Source of the DNA: Dryocosmus kuriphilus
Lineage: Eukaryota > Arthropoda > Insecta > Hymenoptera > Cynipidae
Direction of reading: 5' to 3'
Assembly: GCA_038277395.1 (NCBI GenBank)
Contig: CM076193.1
Span: forward strand, 175,810,711 to 175,874,710
DNA length: 64,000 bases
Made by a program: the position numbers and the translations under genes. How positions within the stretch are numbered: the stretch's first letter is position 1; each line of letters begins with the position of its first letter. This document shows, piece by piece, positions 53,441-64,000 of this stretch. The notes beneath the pieces are model-generated. The model saw only the letters and a list, made by a program, of their open reading frames with translations, did no database searches and was not told the origin of the DNA.

Positions 53441-54180
53441 TCGGAATTTAAAATCACTAAGTTTAATGCATCTATCTACCAAATTTTTAATTAAGCCAAT
53501 TTTTGAATTTAAAGAATGATTAGAGTGGAAATTTAAGTATCTACCTGACCAGGAATCTTTTTTGTACCAATTTGTTTCAATATGACCATCCAAAGTTTTA
53601 ATAAGAGAAATATCTAAGAAATGTAAAGTATTATTTTGTTCAAGCTCAAGAGTGAACTGAACAGAAGGTTCAATGCTATTGAAAGTGTTAAAAAATATTT
53701 CAATTTTGTTAGTAGGAATGATAGTGAGCACATCATCTACATATCTCTTAAAAAGTATTGTAGCAAAATCTAATAAAGCCAAAGCTCTATTTTCTATGTC
53801 CTCGAGAACTAAATTTGATAAAACTGGGGACAGAGGCGAACCCATAGGACAACCTGAAAGTTGCCTATAAAATTTATTATTAAAAGAGAAAACCATGCTC
53901 TTTAAAACGAAACGCGTGGCAATCAAAATTTCATTTTTGCTGATAGTATTTAAATTATGGTTCAAATTCAATTTTTCTTCTACACAGTCTAAAGCCAAAT
54001 CCAATGGAATACTATCGAACATATCAACGACATCCAAAGAAATTAAAGAATGGTCAGGAGGAACAACAATTTTTTTCATTATTTCTTTAAGTTCCCAACT
54101 ATTTTTTAAGGTTGTTCCTGAGACACCTGAAATTGGTTTTCAAATTTTGGAAATGTATTTTGCTAAGATCAGGATGAAGT
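53441..54180 (-). pseudogene. Penelope RT core, inverted partial copy
   Basis: Open on the minus strand from 54079 to about 53440. Motif A is SLDVVDMFDSIPLDLAL, then FYRQLSGCPMGSPLSPVLSNL (motif B) and KRYVDDVLTI (YVDD, motif C), ending in WYKKDSWSGRYLNFHSNHS and DFKFRQK. It corresponds to about 54590-55345 of the plus-strand copy. It preserves Cys in GCPMGSP where the plus copy has GFPMGSP, and DMFDS where the plus copy has AMFDS. Thus it is a copy of a sister element rather than a recent inversion. The frame ends by running into segment C. Confidence 0.88.
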
Positions 54181-54184
54181 AAAA

Positions 54185-55983
54185 ATGAACATTAGGAAAA
54201 CAGTGACACAATTAATCTCAAATTATAATAAAATGAATGCCTTTAAAAAATTAGATAATTCCATTTCTTTGTTAAATAACTTTCAAAAACAGCAAAAAAA
54301 TTTAATTTATCTAAAAGCCGATAAGGGCAATGTAACTGTTGCTACAGATTGTAATCAATATATAGAAACTGTTGAAAATTTATTAAAGAATGATATTTTA
54401 TACAAAAATATCAGAACAAGCTTGGTTCCAACAATTGAATCGAAAAGTAATGATATTATAAAACGTTGGGAAAATAAGGGATATATAAATTATTATGCAG
54501 CTAAAAATTTAAAAGTTCATAACAGTTGTGTGGCAAAGGCCTACGCCTTACCTAAGATCCATTAACCGGAATTAAAATGGAGGTTAGTTGTGAGTACCGT
54601 TGGTTGTCCTTCTTACAACTTAGCAATATACATTTCCAAAATTTTAAAACCAATTTCAGGTGTCTCAGGAACAACCTTAAAAAATAGTTGGGAACTTAAA
54701 GAAATAATTAAAAACATTGTTGTTCCTCCTGCCCATTCTTTAATTTCTTTGGATGTCGTTGCTATGTTCGATAGTATTCCATTGGATTTGGCTTTAGACT
54801 GTGTAGAAGAAAATTGAATTTGAACCATAATTTAACTACTATCAGCAAAAATGAAATTTTGATTGCCACGCGTTTCGTTTTTAACAGCATGGTTTTCTCT
54901 TTTAATAATAAATTTTATAGGCAACTTTCAGGTTTTCCTATGGGTTCGCCTCTGTCCCCAGTTTTATCAAATTTAGTTCTCGAGGACAAAGAAAATAGAG
55001 CTTTGGCTTTATTAGATTTTGCTCCAATACTTTTTAAGAGATATGTAGATGATGTGCTCACTATCATTCCTACTAACAAAATTGAAATATTTTTTAACAC
55101 TTTCAATAGCACTGAACCTTCTGTTCAGTTCACTCTTGAGCTTGAACAAAATATACTTTACATTTCTTAGATATTTCTCTTATTAAAACTTTGGATGGTC
55201 ATATTGAAACAAATTGGTATAAAAAAGATTCCTGGTCAGGTAGATACTTAAATTTCCACTCTAATCATTCTTTAAATTCAAAAATTGGCTTAATTAAAAA
55301 TTTGGTAGATAGATGCATTAAACTTAGCGATTTTAAATTCCGACAAGAAAATTTAACTCAATTAAAAATTACTTTATCGCATAACAATTATCCCATTAAT
55401 TTAGTTAATCTTATTATTAATGAGAGAATTAACGAAATTTACAATAGTGATTTGGTCAATATGAAAAAGAAAAAATGGCTTGAAACTCACAATATTAATA
55501 ATTTAAAATTAACATTACCCTATGTTCAGGGTTTATGTGAAAAATTAAAAGGCTCTTTATCAAAATTTAACATCAATGTTTACTTCAAAAATGCATATTA
55601 TCTAGATAAATTTCTAATTAACAAAAAAAAAAGATAAAGATAGTATTGAGAATTTAAGCGGGGTCATCTACAAAATCAATTGTAAGTGTTGCAACAAAGT
55701 ATACATTGGTGAAACTGGGAGGAGATTAAAAGATCGTATTGCGGAACATAAGAGGGATTGTGTTGTTGGAAATCGGAGCACGGGCTTAGCACAACATGCT
55801 TGGAATTTAGATCATTTTTTCGACTTCGATTTTAAAAACATTAAAATTTTGGGTAGGGAAGCTAATGCATTTAAAAGACGGATACTGGAATCCATTTTTA
55901 TTAACAAATTAAAAAAATTTTCCCTAAATTTAATAACTGAAACACTTAACATCAATAAGATATATCAAAGCATCACCACTTGA
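54185..55983 (+). pseudogene. Penelope-like RT with C-terminal GIY-YIG endonuclease
   Basis: Order: N-terminal region with LKADKGNVTVATD and the AKAYALPKIH block; RT motifs WRLVVSTVGCPSYNLA, SLDVVAMFDSIP (catalytic Asp), SPVLSNLVLED and RYVDDVLTI. A connecting region follows, then GIY-YIG: SGVIYKINCKCCNKVYIGETGRRLKDRIAEHKRDC at about 55655-55760, continuing to the stop at 55981. It has the Cys pair (CKCC) typical of Penelope endonucleases, the Arg after GETG and a late Glu (RRILESIFINK). These enzymes nick DNA and prime cDNA synthesis there. Breaks: a TAA after PKIH at 54563-54565 and frameshifts near 54815, 55160 and 55635, the last two in A-rich runs. The N-terminus is truncated. Confidence 0.9.
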
Positions 55984-56570
55984 AACCTTTTCACTTTCAA
56001 ATTTCCCACCTCTTTATGCTGTACTGTACAGGTGAACCATTTTGTCTTCGAGCATGTAATATAACCTTATACTCAAAACCGGATCTTAATGCTTACTTGA
56101 TGCTCATTCACCGGATTTTGATGTTTTTTCCTTAATGTGCTCCGTTTGTCAACCAAGTTCGATCGTCTTTTTATAAAAATGTAACTCTTACTCAATTTCT
56201 TGGTCTCTCCAATTTTTTAGAGAGAGACTAAGGTTGCAACATTTTATATTATGTTTATTTTATTCACGAAAACATTGTATTATCCAAGTTTTATTTATCA
56301 AAATAATTTTACCATCGATATTTGATACTATGATTTGACACTTCTAAGAATGATTTCTTTGTACTAACAGGTTTGTGTTTTCTTTTCTGGTCAGTTTACT
56401 TTAAATTTTACTCAATTTCTCAATATTTTTTACATATTACTTTTTAGACTTGAAGAAGGCCACCACATTTCGGCCGAAACGTTGTCATGTCAATAAATGG
56501 AGTTTTTTTATAATGGATTATTCATTCGTTTCATTTATGTTTTTAATCGACCGTCTAGACCAATAAACAC
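55984..56570 (+). other. Penelope 3' UTR with ribozyme-like hairpin
   Basis: AT-rich with no ORF. Near its end, 56451-56486 reads tgaagaaggcc, loop, ggccgaaac, gttgtc. This is the same tgaagaaggc start as at 3725 and 26770. GGCC/GGCC can pair, and GAAAC-GTTGTC follows, reminiscent of the short hammerheads reported in Penelope elements, but the core reads TTGAAGA, not CTGATGA. Confidence 0.5.
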
Positions 56571-56689
56571 ATTTTAACACTTTCCTGCCTTTTGGAAAAG
56601 TGTTTAACTATCTTATGGATTTACAAATTACGGTCAAAGGAAAAAGTAGAGGAGAAATTGGATTACTCCAATTTTAACATCCTAGAATT

Positions 56690-58855
56690 ATTATTATTTA
56701 TAAGAACAAATATCTCGTAAACGGATGTATATTATTAAAAACAATAACCGAATGTTGTCAAAAATGGCCATAGATATGTTAAATCAATGTTATCTCCATA
56801 ATATCGTCAAAATTGCCGACGCTGCAGGAAATATCTGTGCAAAATTGACTAAATATTGAGAGATAATAGAATAGTTACCTCAGAAAATGGAATATATTAT
56901 TATAAAAGGTCTTACAGATGTAAATATTTGACCATATCAGAAATTATGTATGCGCCTTTCAAAAGATTTTCATGGTGAATCCGAATCTGTTGGCCAAATT
57001 GACGAAAATCTTTGGATTTCAAAGTTATTTTTATTTGAATATGCCGCAAAACGACCTTTTTTGCAATGGAGGGTTAGAATATCCTAATATTCTGAAGTGC
57101 TGGACAAGATCTGCTGCCAGATTCGGATTCAGGGAAATGTTTTACTGCATCATGATTATAACAATAAACGTCCCACTCCAAGGAACAAAAATCTAACGAA
57201 ACAAAAGAACTTAGAAAATATCTAACTACAAAAACAACTTTAACATCCAATATCAAAATTAAAATTGAACATTTGTGACGAAAGCAAACCAGCTGTCTGA
57301 TCAAATTTTACCAACAAAGAAAAAGAGAGAAAAGGAGGGAAAAAGAAGAGGACCAACCAAATTCCTTTGCATCCTTCTACTTCTCTAGCTTTCTTTTGGT
57401 TTTATAATGCTGAAAATCTCAACCAAAAGCAGTCAAGGGAGAGAAAAATAAGGGAGAAGACTTGTGGTTTGTTGACTTCACTTTTCACATAATGAAAAAA
57501 GACTTTTGGCCAAAGATTTTCTGTTCTCTGTCACAGCATATATGTCTTGAACAAATATGTCTTAATAAAGTACATTAACGTATGATCACAATTTGAACGA
57601 AAGTTCCCGCAAATGAAATGTTTACTGCTACAATGTTATCTCTGCCAAGGCTCACTAATGAAATTAAAATTTTTAAATTAGCAAAATAATTCTTTTATTA
57701 TATTAACTTATAGAGAATGACAAAATAGACTTTTCCTTTTTATGCAATTTTTCACGATGATTACCTTTAATACTAAAATTGGAAAGCTAAGAAAATTTTA
57801 ACTTTGGAATCAATATATTTTTACAACATAATTCATCATATCTTGGTCAAATATTATTGAAACTGTTTAGAACTTGGTACACATATTCTGCTCATTCTCA
57901 ACACGAGCAAAAAATGGCCCACTGAAAGTTTTCTTTAGTGTGAAGTTTCCTCGATACTTTGTGTCGGCGAATCCAGAAAAAACCTCTTTATCGACAGGTC
58001 TTGATTTGCAGTGAAGTATTATTTAAGAAACTATTATTTCCAACTTTTTTATTATTATGTAGGCATTCCTAGAATCTACTGTGTATGTGTACCAAGTTTA
58101 GACAATACTTTTACCGATACCGACTCATTTCGTATTCGTAGGAAGTTTTGTAACAATTCAAATACTTCAAGGATTTTAAGTTTTATGTGAGCATAAATAG
58201 TAGTATCCTTTAGATTCCAGTTTTTTATAACGCGTAAACTCCGCATTCCACCGGAATAAATTCTGATTACGTTCGCACTCATTTTGGATTATTATTTCCA
58301 ATAAAGTTGAGAAAAAAGCAACTCAGATAGAAAGGAGTTTAAATAGGCCAAATTGTTGTTTGCGGAAAGCTCAAAAGTGCAATTAAAATTATAGCTATAT
58401 TACATCATCATATTTACCTATTATATTAAAAGCAATCGCCACGTATAAGACCATAGTAGAAACGACCATCATTTTTTTCGAATTGGACGAAAGACTGCCT
58501 AATGTGGTAATGAAGTAATTCGGGTATATATAGTACAGTCATTATCTGGTTAATTATTCTTTATTATATTTCTGAGATATTTCAGTTTCATATGTTAGTT
58601 TCTAGGCGAAGACATTGGTGACACACTTTGCTCAAACTGATGTCACCGTGTCAAATTTACATAATCTTTTACGACTTACAGGAATCCGATGTTTAAATTG
58701 CAAATTGATATAATTTTTACTAAAACGGCGCCTTTGAAACTTCGAAAAGCTAATATAAATTCTACAAGATATGTTAAAAAAATTTGAGTACACTGAATAT
58801 TTTAGTGTACAAATCTTTCCATATTCTAGCAATATTGACATGTCGAAATCTAACC
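56690..58855 (-). repeat. Paralogous segment C, second part
   Basis: Resumes the match to B (from about 17025) and A (from about 9550): taagaacaaatatctcgtaaac, right foldback arm, aatccgaatctgttggcc, ctctgtcacagcatatatgtctt, ctgccaaggctcactaatg. Then it follows the part shared only with B (57720-58850). No RS-type exon here. Small open frames on both strands show no motif. Confidence 0.75.
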
Positions 58856-60330
58856 CCTACTTTGACGCATTTAAACCTATAGACCCTCTTCTAATCCTAT
58901 GACTCCTCCAATAGACCCCCTTTTGAATACATTTCATTCATTTGGTTCTACTTTGAACCCTTTGAACCTACAATCGTTGAATTGAAGATGCTCCATTGAT
59001 GCTATTAAACCTCCCTCGTCTAGTTTTGAACCTTAAAGACTTGATGGTCGGCGCTCACATAAAGAAAAACTTTTAGAAGGCTTGTGATGAAAATAGTTGC
59101 AACAGCATTCCTTTCATGTAATTTACACAAAAATTGGATGCTGTTCTGACTGACTAATGTTATCCCCTTCAACTAACAACGGACTATCTCTAATAATGTC
59201 TTGCACTGTGGCATAATGGTGAATAATACAATTACATGCTGCTTGCATACAACTGCAACCCAAAACCTTGAAAAAATCTGCATTAAACCAGCTCATGTTG
59301 ACGGTCATTTTCAAATTGTGCCGCAGAAGATTTCGTTTGCAATTCTTTTTAATACATATCAGATATATATATAATTTTTAATTTTTTAAGAGCCTCAAAT
59401 ATGGACATACCTCTGTCAAATTATTCATTAGTATGCCACTTTTGTGAATTGCGTTTATAATAATGCCTGGAATTTATTGGAATTTTTTATAGTTACCAAC
59501 ACTATAACAATGTTCTTGAACTGCCACTATTATTTTAACTTGTCTTTTTCCTTGGCAAACAAAAAAGGCGTAATTTTCCTTTCAGTAACCCTTCTACTGA
59601 TCTAGTCATTTTTATAAACTGACTTTGAGAGTTTGCTACTTTTGCTTCGATATGCCAAGTACTGTGTATTAATTTTAACAATTGGCCATTAAGATTCTCA
59701 AACACATAAAAGTATAAACACACAGTGGTACAGACTTTCGGATACAATCGGGTAAGTGCAGTGACTGATGAATGTTTCGAGAAGAGAATTGAAGCTGTTT
59801 AGGGTTTCAAATCCGCGAACAAAGCTATGTAGCAGTTTATCTGCTACTTGTATTTCAAACTCTGAGACTTCATTAGAACACAGAACAGATATTGGTATCA
59901 CTAATTGTAATTAACTTTGAAAATAATCCAACCGCATTATTCCTTCAAAGACAGCACCTGAATAGTAAAAAAAGAATATCTTTACTTCTGATGCATTTCA
60001 GTTTATTAAATCTGCTACGGATCGTGGCATACAGTGGATAAATTTTGATGGTTTAATACATTTCAATCGAGAATCAAAAATAGCAATAAAATTATAAAAT
60101 GAAAGAGCATAATCTATAAACTACAAACAATATATAATGTAGACCGCTTATTAATAAAATAAAAATCTCGAAATATGTTTTCTATACGTCATTTTACAGT
60201 TTTGGATTTTGATATTAATGCATTGTTATTATTATTATTATTATAATTATTATTATTATTTGGCCTGCCTCCTCCCACATCTACTCACTTCGGATTACTA
60301 TTTCACTTAAAATTATAGATATGTTAAATC
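58856..60330. other. AT-rich interval without recognised genes
   Basis: Short minus-strand frames (59123-59314 with CMQAACNCIIHHYATVQDI; 59698-59901) have no known motif. A pyrimidine-rich stretch with ccttt-aacct repeats (58840-59000) precedes them. Nothing else supported. Confidence 0.4.
60225..60260. repeat. (TTA)n microsatellite, one interruption
   Basis: TTA/ATT trinucleotides with one ataa interruption. Confidence 0.93.
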
Positions 60331-61100
60331 ATCATACTTACCTTATAACGATAGTACTTACCTCTTGGGACTTGAGGCTCCTAGTACCGCTATAATGTCG
60401 GCCTACCCTATGTGACTGTTAATAAAATTTTTCAAGTCAAAAAAGAAAATTCGTGATGCTAGTTAGGCGCCAGACACCCTGAAGGGGCGTCGCTCAGAGA
60501 ACACAAAATAAAAAGTTTATTGAAATCAAATAAATGACCGCAATTACAAAAGGTAAGAGTGTACTCAATCCGGCGCTAGCTTGGAAGGAGAGGGATTTGG
60601 TGGGGGCGTCGAAACGAATCAGAACATGGTCAGAGAAAAAGAAATTACGAACCAGCAAATTATTATAATCTTCAAGAAAAGTATAAAGGTTCACTAAAAT
60701 TGATCAGAGATAAGGTGAATAATTACAGTAAAATCAGAATGATAGTTATTCGAAGGAAGAAAAAAAATTGGAAACTTATGAATTTTCACAATCGTTACTT
60801 CGTGGCAAAGTACGCGGCAATTTAGTTTCCTTTTCGGACCGGTATTATACAACATAAACGGCAAATAACAAACAAAAAATCATTTCGGCAAATTTAGCTT
60901 ACAAGGATAAAAGAAAAATCACGACAATAAGAAAAAGTCCGTTGGTGCGGTCACTCCTCAAAATGGCGCATGGCCTGAAAAATTTAACCGCGGCTACCCA
61001 CTCACTCTCACTGACTCGACATATGCGAATATTACACTCTCATAGTCTCATAGTCATAGTCGCTTAAACCACCATCCCAATACTGGTATCGGTTCAATTG
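60331..61100 (+). other. Leader region before a gypsy gag
   Basis: No ORF of interest. The sequence ggcgccagac at 60465-60474 also occurs at 11110-11119. It may be part of a retroelement LTR or primer-binding area, but no LTR pair is visible inside the window. Confidence 0.3.
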
Positions 61101-61101
61101 T

Positions 61102-61749
61102 TGTAAGTGGAAATCATGGGCCGAATTTGTTGTTGCATTCAAGCGCGGATATGACGGAATAAACTTCCAGATGCGAGTTAGGGATGAGGACCGTAGTAGA
61201 ACACAGGGTCCGGGCGAGCTCATTGCCGATTATTTATTAAACATTCGTTTCATTTTTCAGCATTACGATCCTCCGGTTTCGGAGTATGAGCAATTGCAGC
61301 TCGCTATTAATAACTTACACACGATATACCTCGGAGCTCTTACGAAGTTGAACTACAAGCCCTTCGACGAGCTAGAGAAAGCAGGTGAAAGGTTCGAGGC
61401 ATCTAGGGAAATTTCAAAAGCTTATCTACCCCCTCCCCCTATTAAGGGTAGCGTTCTGCCGGAGTTTTCGTATAGGGCGAATCAAAGTAGGAAGACTGAA
61501 GGAGTCGCGGCTGCGGAGGCCGAACGGATGATTCCGGCTAAGGTCCAGGCGACTAAGTCCGGAAACAATAATTCCTACGGCAGCAGTTCTACTCGCAGCG
61601 AAAATAAAAATAAACCTAGAAATCGAGGCAAGGGCAGTAGTAATAAGCCCAGTAGTGACGTGAGTCATATGTCGACGGAGTCCGCGTCGACCGACCATGC
61701 AGGCAGTCAGTGTGCTGGAGTAAATCCCTCACTCGTGCCAGAAAAATAG
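61102..61749 (+). pseudogene. Gypsy-type gag (capsid part)
   Basis: Retrotransposon gag. The frame is open from about 61102 (SWAEFVVAFKRGYDG) through RTQGPGELIADYLLNIRFIF, PPVSEYEQLQLAINNLH and the proline stretch YLPPPPIK to a Ser/Asn/Lys-rich tail, ending with TAG 61747-61749. An internal Met at 61171 is not the real start, because the conserved W-x-F segment lies upstream. The order matches the Ty3/gypsy Gag capsid fold. The zinc-knuckle part follows 250 bp later after stops. Plus strand, separate from the minus-strand element at 43822-51360. Confidence 0.78.
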
Positions 61750-61984
61750 GCCAAATAATCTTAGCTATTTTCCTTCTTATTGGCCACCATACGGCTTTTG
61801 TCCAGGCTTTCCTCAGGCACTAATGGTGCCAGCTAGTGCTATTTGTCCCTTGATCTGTACCCAGGTCGCCTATGCACCCGGATCGCCGAGTGCAGCGGTG
61901 GGACCAGAACTGAAGAAGGCAGTTCCTTTAACGCGGTCCCCTCCTGTGTCCACTACCGCTAGTGCCACTAATAATAGGGAGATG

Positions 61985-62720
61985 CATGGCGGTTGTTGGA
62001 ATTGCAAGGAATAAGGCCACAATCATCGCCTTTGTTCTAAACCTAAACAGTTTTTCTGCCACGCTTGTGGCGAACCCGGTCAGTATTCGAGGAGCTGTAG
62101 CGGATGTTCCAGACCGCGGCCGGGGTAACGAGTAAGGGTGAGTGACACTCGGGTCCCGTCACTTTCCCCTCTCGTTACTAGGGCCCCTCAAATCCGGAAA
62201 GAACAAGTCAATGCGGTATTTAATGATAGGCGGCTTCTTATTACAGTTAGAGTTGCTGGCCAATCATTCTGTGGGCTCTTTGATCCAGGCTCGCGCTGCA
62301 CGTACGTGGGCAAGCCTGTTTTTGAAAATTTGAGTGCTTTGTTAGATAGATCAGCTAACCAGATACGCCCGGGAATTATATATCCAAACGGTGTTGTCGA
62401 AAAAACGGCCGGATAGGTCACCTTACCGTTAGAGTTTTTAGGTATAAGAACATTTTTATCTATTCGCTTTGCGCCGACTTTCGATTGTGAAGTCTTGTTC
62501 GGGCATGATTTTGCCGAACTATTCCATTTCGACGTTAGGTTTAAGTACAGGATATGGAGATTAGGTGAAGGGCAGTGGCGCTCTTATCAGGGCAACGAGA
62601 TCGACTTGAAAACGGCTTCGACGGAATCATTTCCGGTTTCGGAAGAGTGCGTCGTGGCTGAGGATCGCGCCCAGGAGATATCGTATAGTCAAGCTTGCGC
62701 GGGGCAAAGAGGGCCATAAA
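61985..62720 (+). pseudogene. Gag zinc knuckles and degenerate aspartic protease
   Basis: Two CCHC knuckles: C-W-N-C..GH..C at about 61996-62038, with a stop at 62011-62013 inside, and C-H-A-C..G-Q..C with His replaced by Gln. Then a retropepsin-like region: LITVRVAGQSFCGLFDPGSRCTYVG at about 62230-62310, where FD-P-G-S stands for the D-T/S-G active site, and DCEVLFGHDFA near 62490. Reverse transcriptase is absent; at about 62720 the sequence changes to GC-rich DNA. Confidence 0.72.
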
Positions 62721-62749
62721 ACACTAAAGCCATCCGCAGGGCTCCCCAG

Positions 62750-63240
62750 GCCGTGGAACCTCCGAAAACCAGGAGGAGGAGGCACCACGGAGGAGCGAGA
62801 GGCTCAGGGGCCGTACTGATACCAGATAGGCCAGGCGCGCCGGAAAAACTACCATCCGGCTCATCCATAGCGCGAGACCGGAGCCTCACCATCGCGGACC
62901 TGTGCGGGGCTTTTGTAGAGTGCCCTCCGCCGAAGAGGACCCCGGAACCCGTGCCCACTCCCTTATTCACCATAGAATCGCAGGTCTCGGCGTTGCTGGG
63001 GCAAATCCCCGAAGGTTTCCGGACCTGTAACCCGCCTTGTGCTCCCCGGCAGCACACAAAATGTGGACCGCGATTGCGTGCGAGCCACTAGTCCGCACGC
63101 CGCCTGGTGGATGCTGGAACTGCCACGTCGGCCGGCACCGATAACAGCTGTGCCCACATCCTAGGGGGGTCTTTTGTTACGGATGCAGGAATCCTGCGGT
63201 GAGGCTCAGCCAATGACCTAGGTGTTCGGCGGCCTGGGGA
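62750..63240 (+). pseudogene. Second gag fragment with zinc-knuckle remnant
   Basis: GC-rich. At 63106-63190 the frame GGCWNCHVGRHR-stop-QLC matches the spacing C-x2-C-x4-H-x4-C and the wording of the knuckle at 61996. It is followed by FCYGC and then a TGA where the last Cys of knuckle two is expected. Upstream, the proline/arginine-rich frame 62753-63091 (LPSGSSIARDRSLTIAD...) could be the gag linker. It is a relative of the neighbouring gag, in the same orientation. Confidence 0.55.
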
Positions 63241-63440
63241 AGGGGAGATGTCGGGCCACATTTTCCATATGATCAAGGGACCCCCCCCTCCGAGGCTTCG
63301 ACAGTCCAAGCCTATGGACCCCCGCGGCTACCAAGCGCTCCCCTCGGATCCGGTGTGGTGGCGATAGCCCCCGTTGCGGCCGATCAACCCCGTATTCGCC
63401 TGTATGCAGACCACTTTGCCGTATCATCCCATTATATTTA
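63241..63440. other. GC-rich transition
   Basis: GC-rich sequence with a C run (63283-63290). No motif recognised. Confidence 0.3.
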
Positions 63441-63955
63441 AGTTAGGATTAGTTGTGTACAGCTTAGAATTAGTTTTGAATGGTTAGGATTAGTTGTGTA
63501 CATTTTAGGATTAGTCGTGTACAGTTTAGAATTAGTTTTGAATAGTGAGGATTAGTTATGGACAGTTTAGGATTAGTCGTGCACAGTTTAGAATTAGTTT
63601 TGAATAGTTAGGATTAGTTTTGTACAGTTTAGAGTTAGTTTTGAATGGTTAGGATTAGTTGTGTACAGTTTAGGATTAGTCGTGTACAGTTTAGAATTAG
63701 TTTTGAATAGTTAGGATTAGATGTGTACAGTTTAGGGTTAGTCGTGCACAGTTTAGAATTAGTTTTGAATAGTTAGGATTAGTTGTGTACAGTTTAGGAT
63801 TAGTCGTGTACAGTTTAGAATTAGTTTTGAATAGTTAGGATTAGTTGTGTAAATTTTAGGATTGGTCGTGTGCAGTTTAGAATTAGTTTTGAAAAGTTAG
63901 GATTAGTTGTGTACAGTTTAGGACTAGTTTTGTACAGTCTAGGATTAGTTCGTCC
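63441..63955 (+). repeat. 20/21-bp minisatellite with ~62-bp higher-order unit
   Basis: Built from 20-21-bp subunits around ta(g)attagt. Three subunit types alternate: gttaggattagttgtgtaca, gtttaggattagtcgtgtaca and gtttagaattagttttgaat. This gives a ~62-bp period repeated about eight times, with some subunit losses. Plain DNA repeat; no ORF. Confidence 0.93.
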
Positions 63956-64000
63956 AGCTAGGTTCGTCCGTACGTTAGGTAGTAAGCACAAATCAGGACT

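Larger units (their letters stand above)
53441..56570 (+). mobile_element. Penelope-like retroelement with inverted partial copy
   Basis: Inserted in segment C. It has two parts head to head: a minus-strand partial copy (53441-54180) of the RT core and a plus-strand copy (54181-56570) with RT, GIY-YIG endonuclease and 3' UTR. Inverted partial copies at the 5' side are a known feature of Penelope-like elements. The 3' UTR ends after gaagaaggcc...ggccgaaacgttgtc (56452-56486). The right boundary is approximate: segment C is recognisable again only near 56690. Confidence 0.85.

Noticed and set aside
53673..54182. Plus-strand frames over the Penelope inverted copy
   Set aside because: Antisense of the RT core on the minus strand, where YVDD and motif A are clear.
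60463..60480. Retroelement primer-binding site for the gag at 61102
   Set aside because: The TGGCGCC form is on the minus strand while the gag is on plus, and no LTR end is recognisable beside it.
62689..63427. Arginine/glycine-rich minus-strand frames
   Set aside because: Antisense to the gag fragment in GC-rich DNA, with no motif.
63441..63955. Telomeric (TTAGG)n array
   Set aside because: TTAGG occurs within each subunit, but the period is 20-21 bp, not 5, so it is a minisatellite.
1..64000. CRISPR arrays, operons or bacterial gene clusters
   Set aside because: No direct-repeat/spacer structure or bacterial coding density. Introns, SINEs, mariners and gypsy elements show eukaryotic DNA.

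Overview
This is eukaryotic, AT-rich, almost gene-free genomic DNA, most likely from an arthropod and probably an insect. The evidence is spliced mobile-element genes, many mariner and Tc1 elements flanked by TA, tRNA-derived SINEs, a Penelope-like element with a GIY-YIG domain, Ty3/gypsy retrotransposons and non-LTR retrotransposons. I found no convincing host gene. The closest are two short, clean, exon-like ORFs near 18.96-19.29 kb. Nearly every transposase or polymerase gene is broken.

Layout. 1-2.5 kb: a Tc1-like element and an internally deleted mariner. 2.7-7.3 kb: a SINE, then the 3' end of a Penelope-type repeat into which a spliced tyrosine-recombinase gene bounded by perfect 24-bp inverted repeats has inserted, then a widespread repeat called R1 here. 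7.5-11 kb: a CT microsatellite and minisatellite, then segment A, the first of three long paralogous segments (A, B, C), each with one copy of an Arg/Ser/Pro-rich exon. 11-15.5 kb: an unclassified block with minisatellites, a near full-length mariner, another mariner remnant and a SINE. 15.5-18.9 kb: R1 plus segment B. 19.3-23.7 kb: a second Tc1 copy, a tandemly duplicated mariner unit whose flank carries a hammerhead-like fold, and one more mariner. 23.8-27.2 kb: a second Penelope-type 3' region split by a SINE with a 13-bp target duplication, then R1.

27.2-37.7 kb: two copies, in opposite orientation, of one large inverted-repeat DNA transposon. It starts CACAG and ends CTGTG, and its subterminal ~122-bp tandem repeats are packed with AGGTCA-type motifs. 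It carries a cysteine-rich putative DDE transposase. The second copy cuts a non-LTR retrotransposon. 39.7-41.7 kb: a second decayed LINE. 43.8-51.4 kb: a Ty3/gypsy element on the minus strand with both LTRs. 51.4-58.9 kb: R1 and segment C, split by a Penelope-like element that has a head-to-head inverted partial copy. 60.3-64 kb: two gag fragments of gypsy type and a 20/21-bp minisatellite.

The window is best read as nested transposon insertions. The order of events can be worked out at several sites: SINE into Penelope repeat, recombinase element into Penelope repeat, Penelope element into segment C, inverted-repeat transposon into R1, and the same transposon into a LINE.
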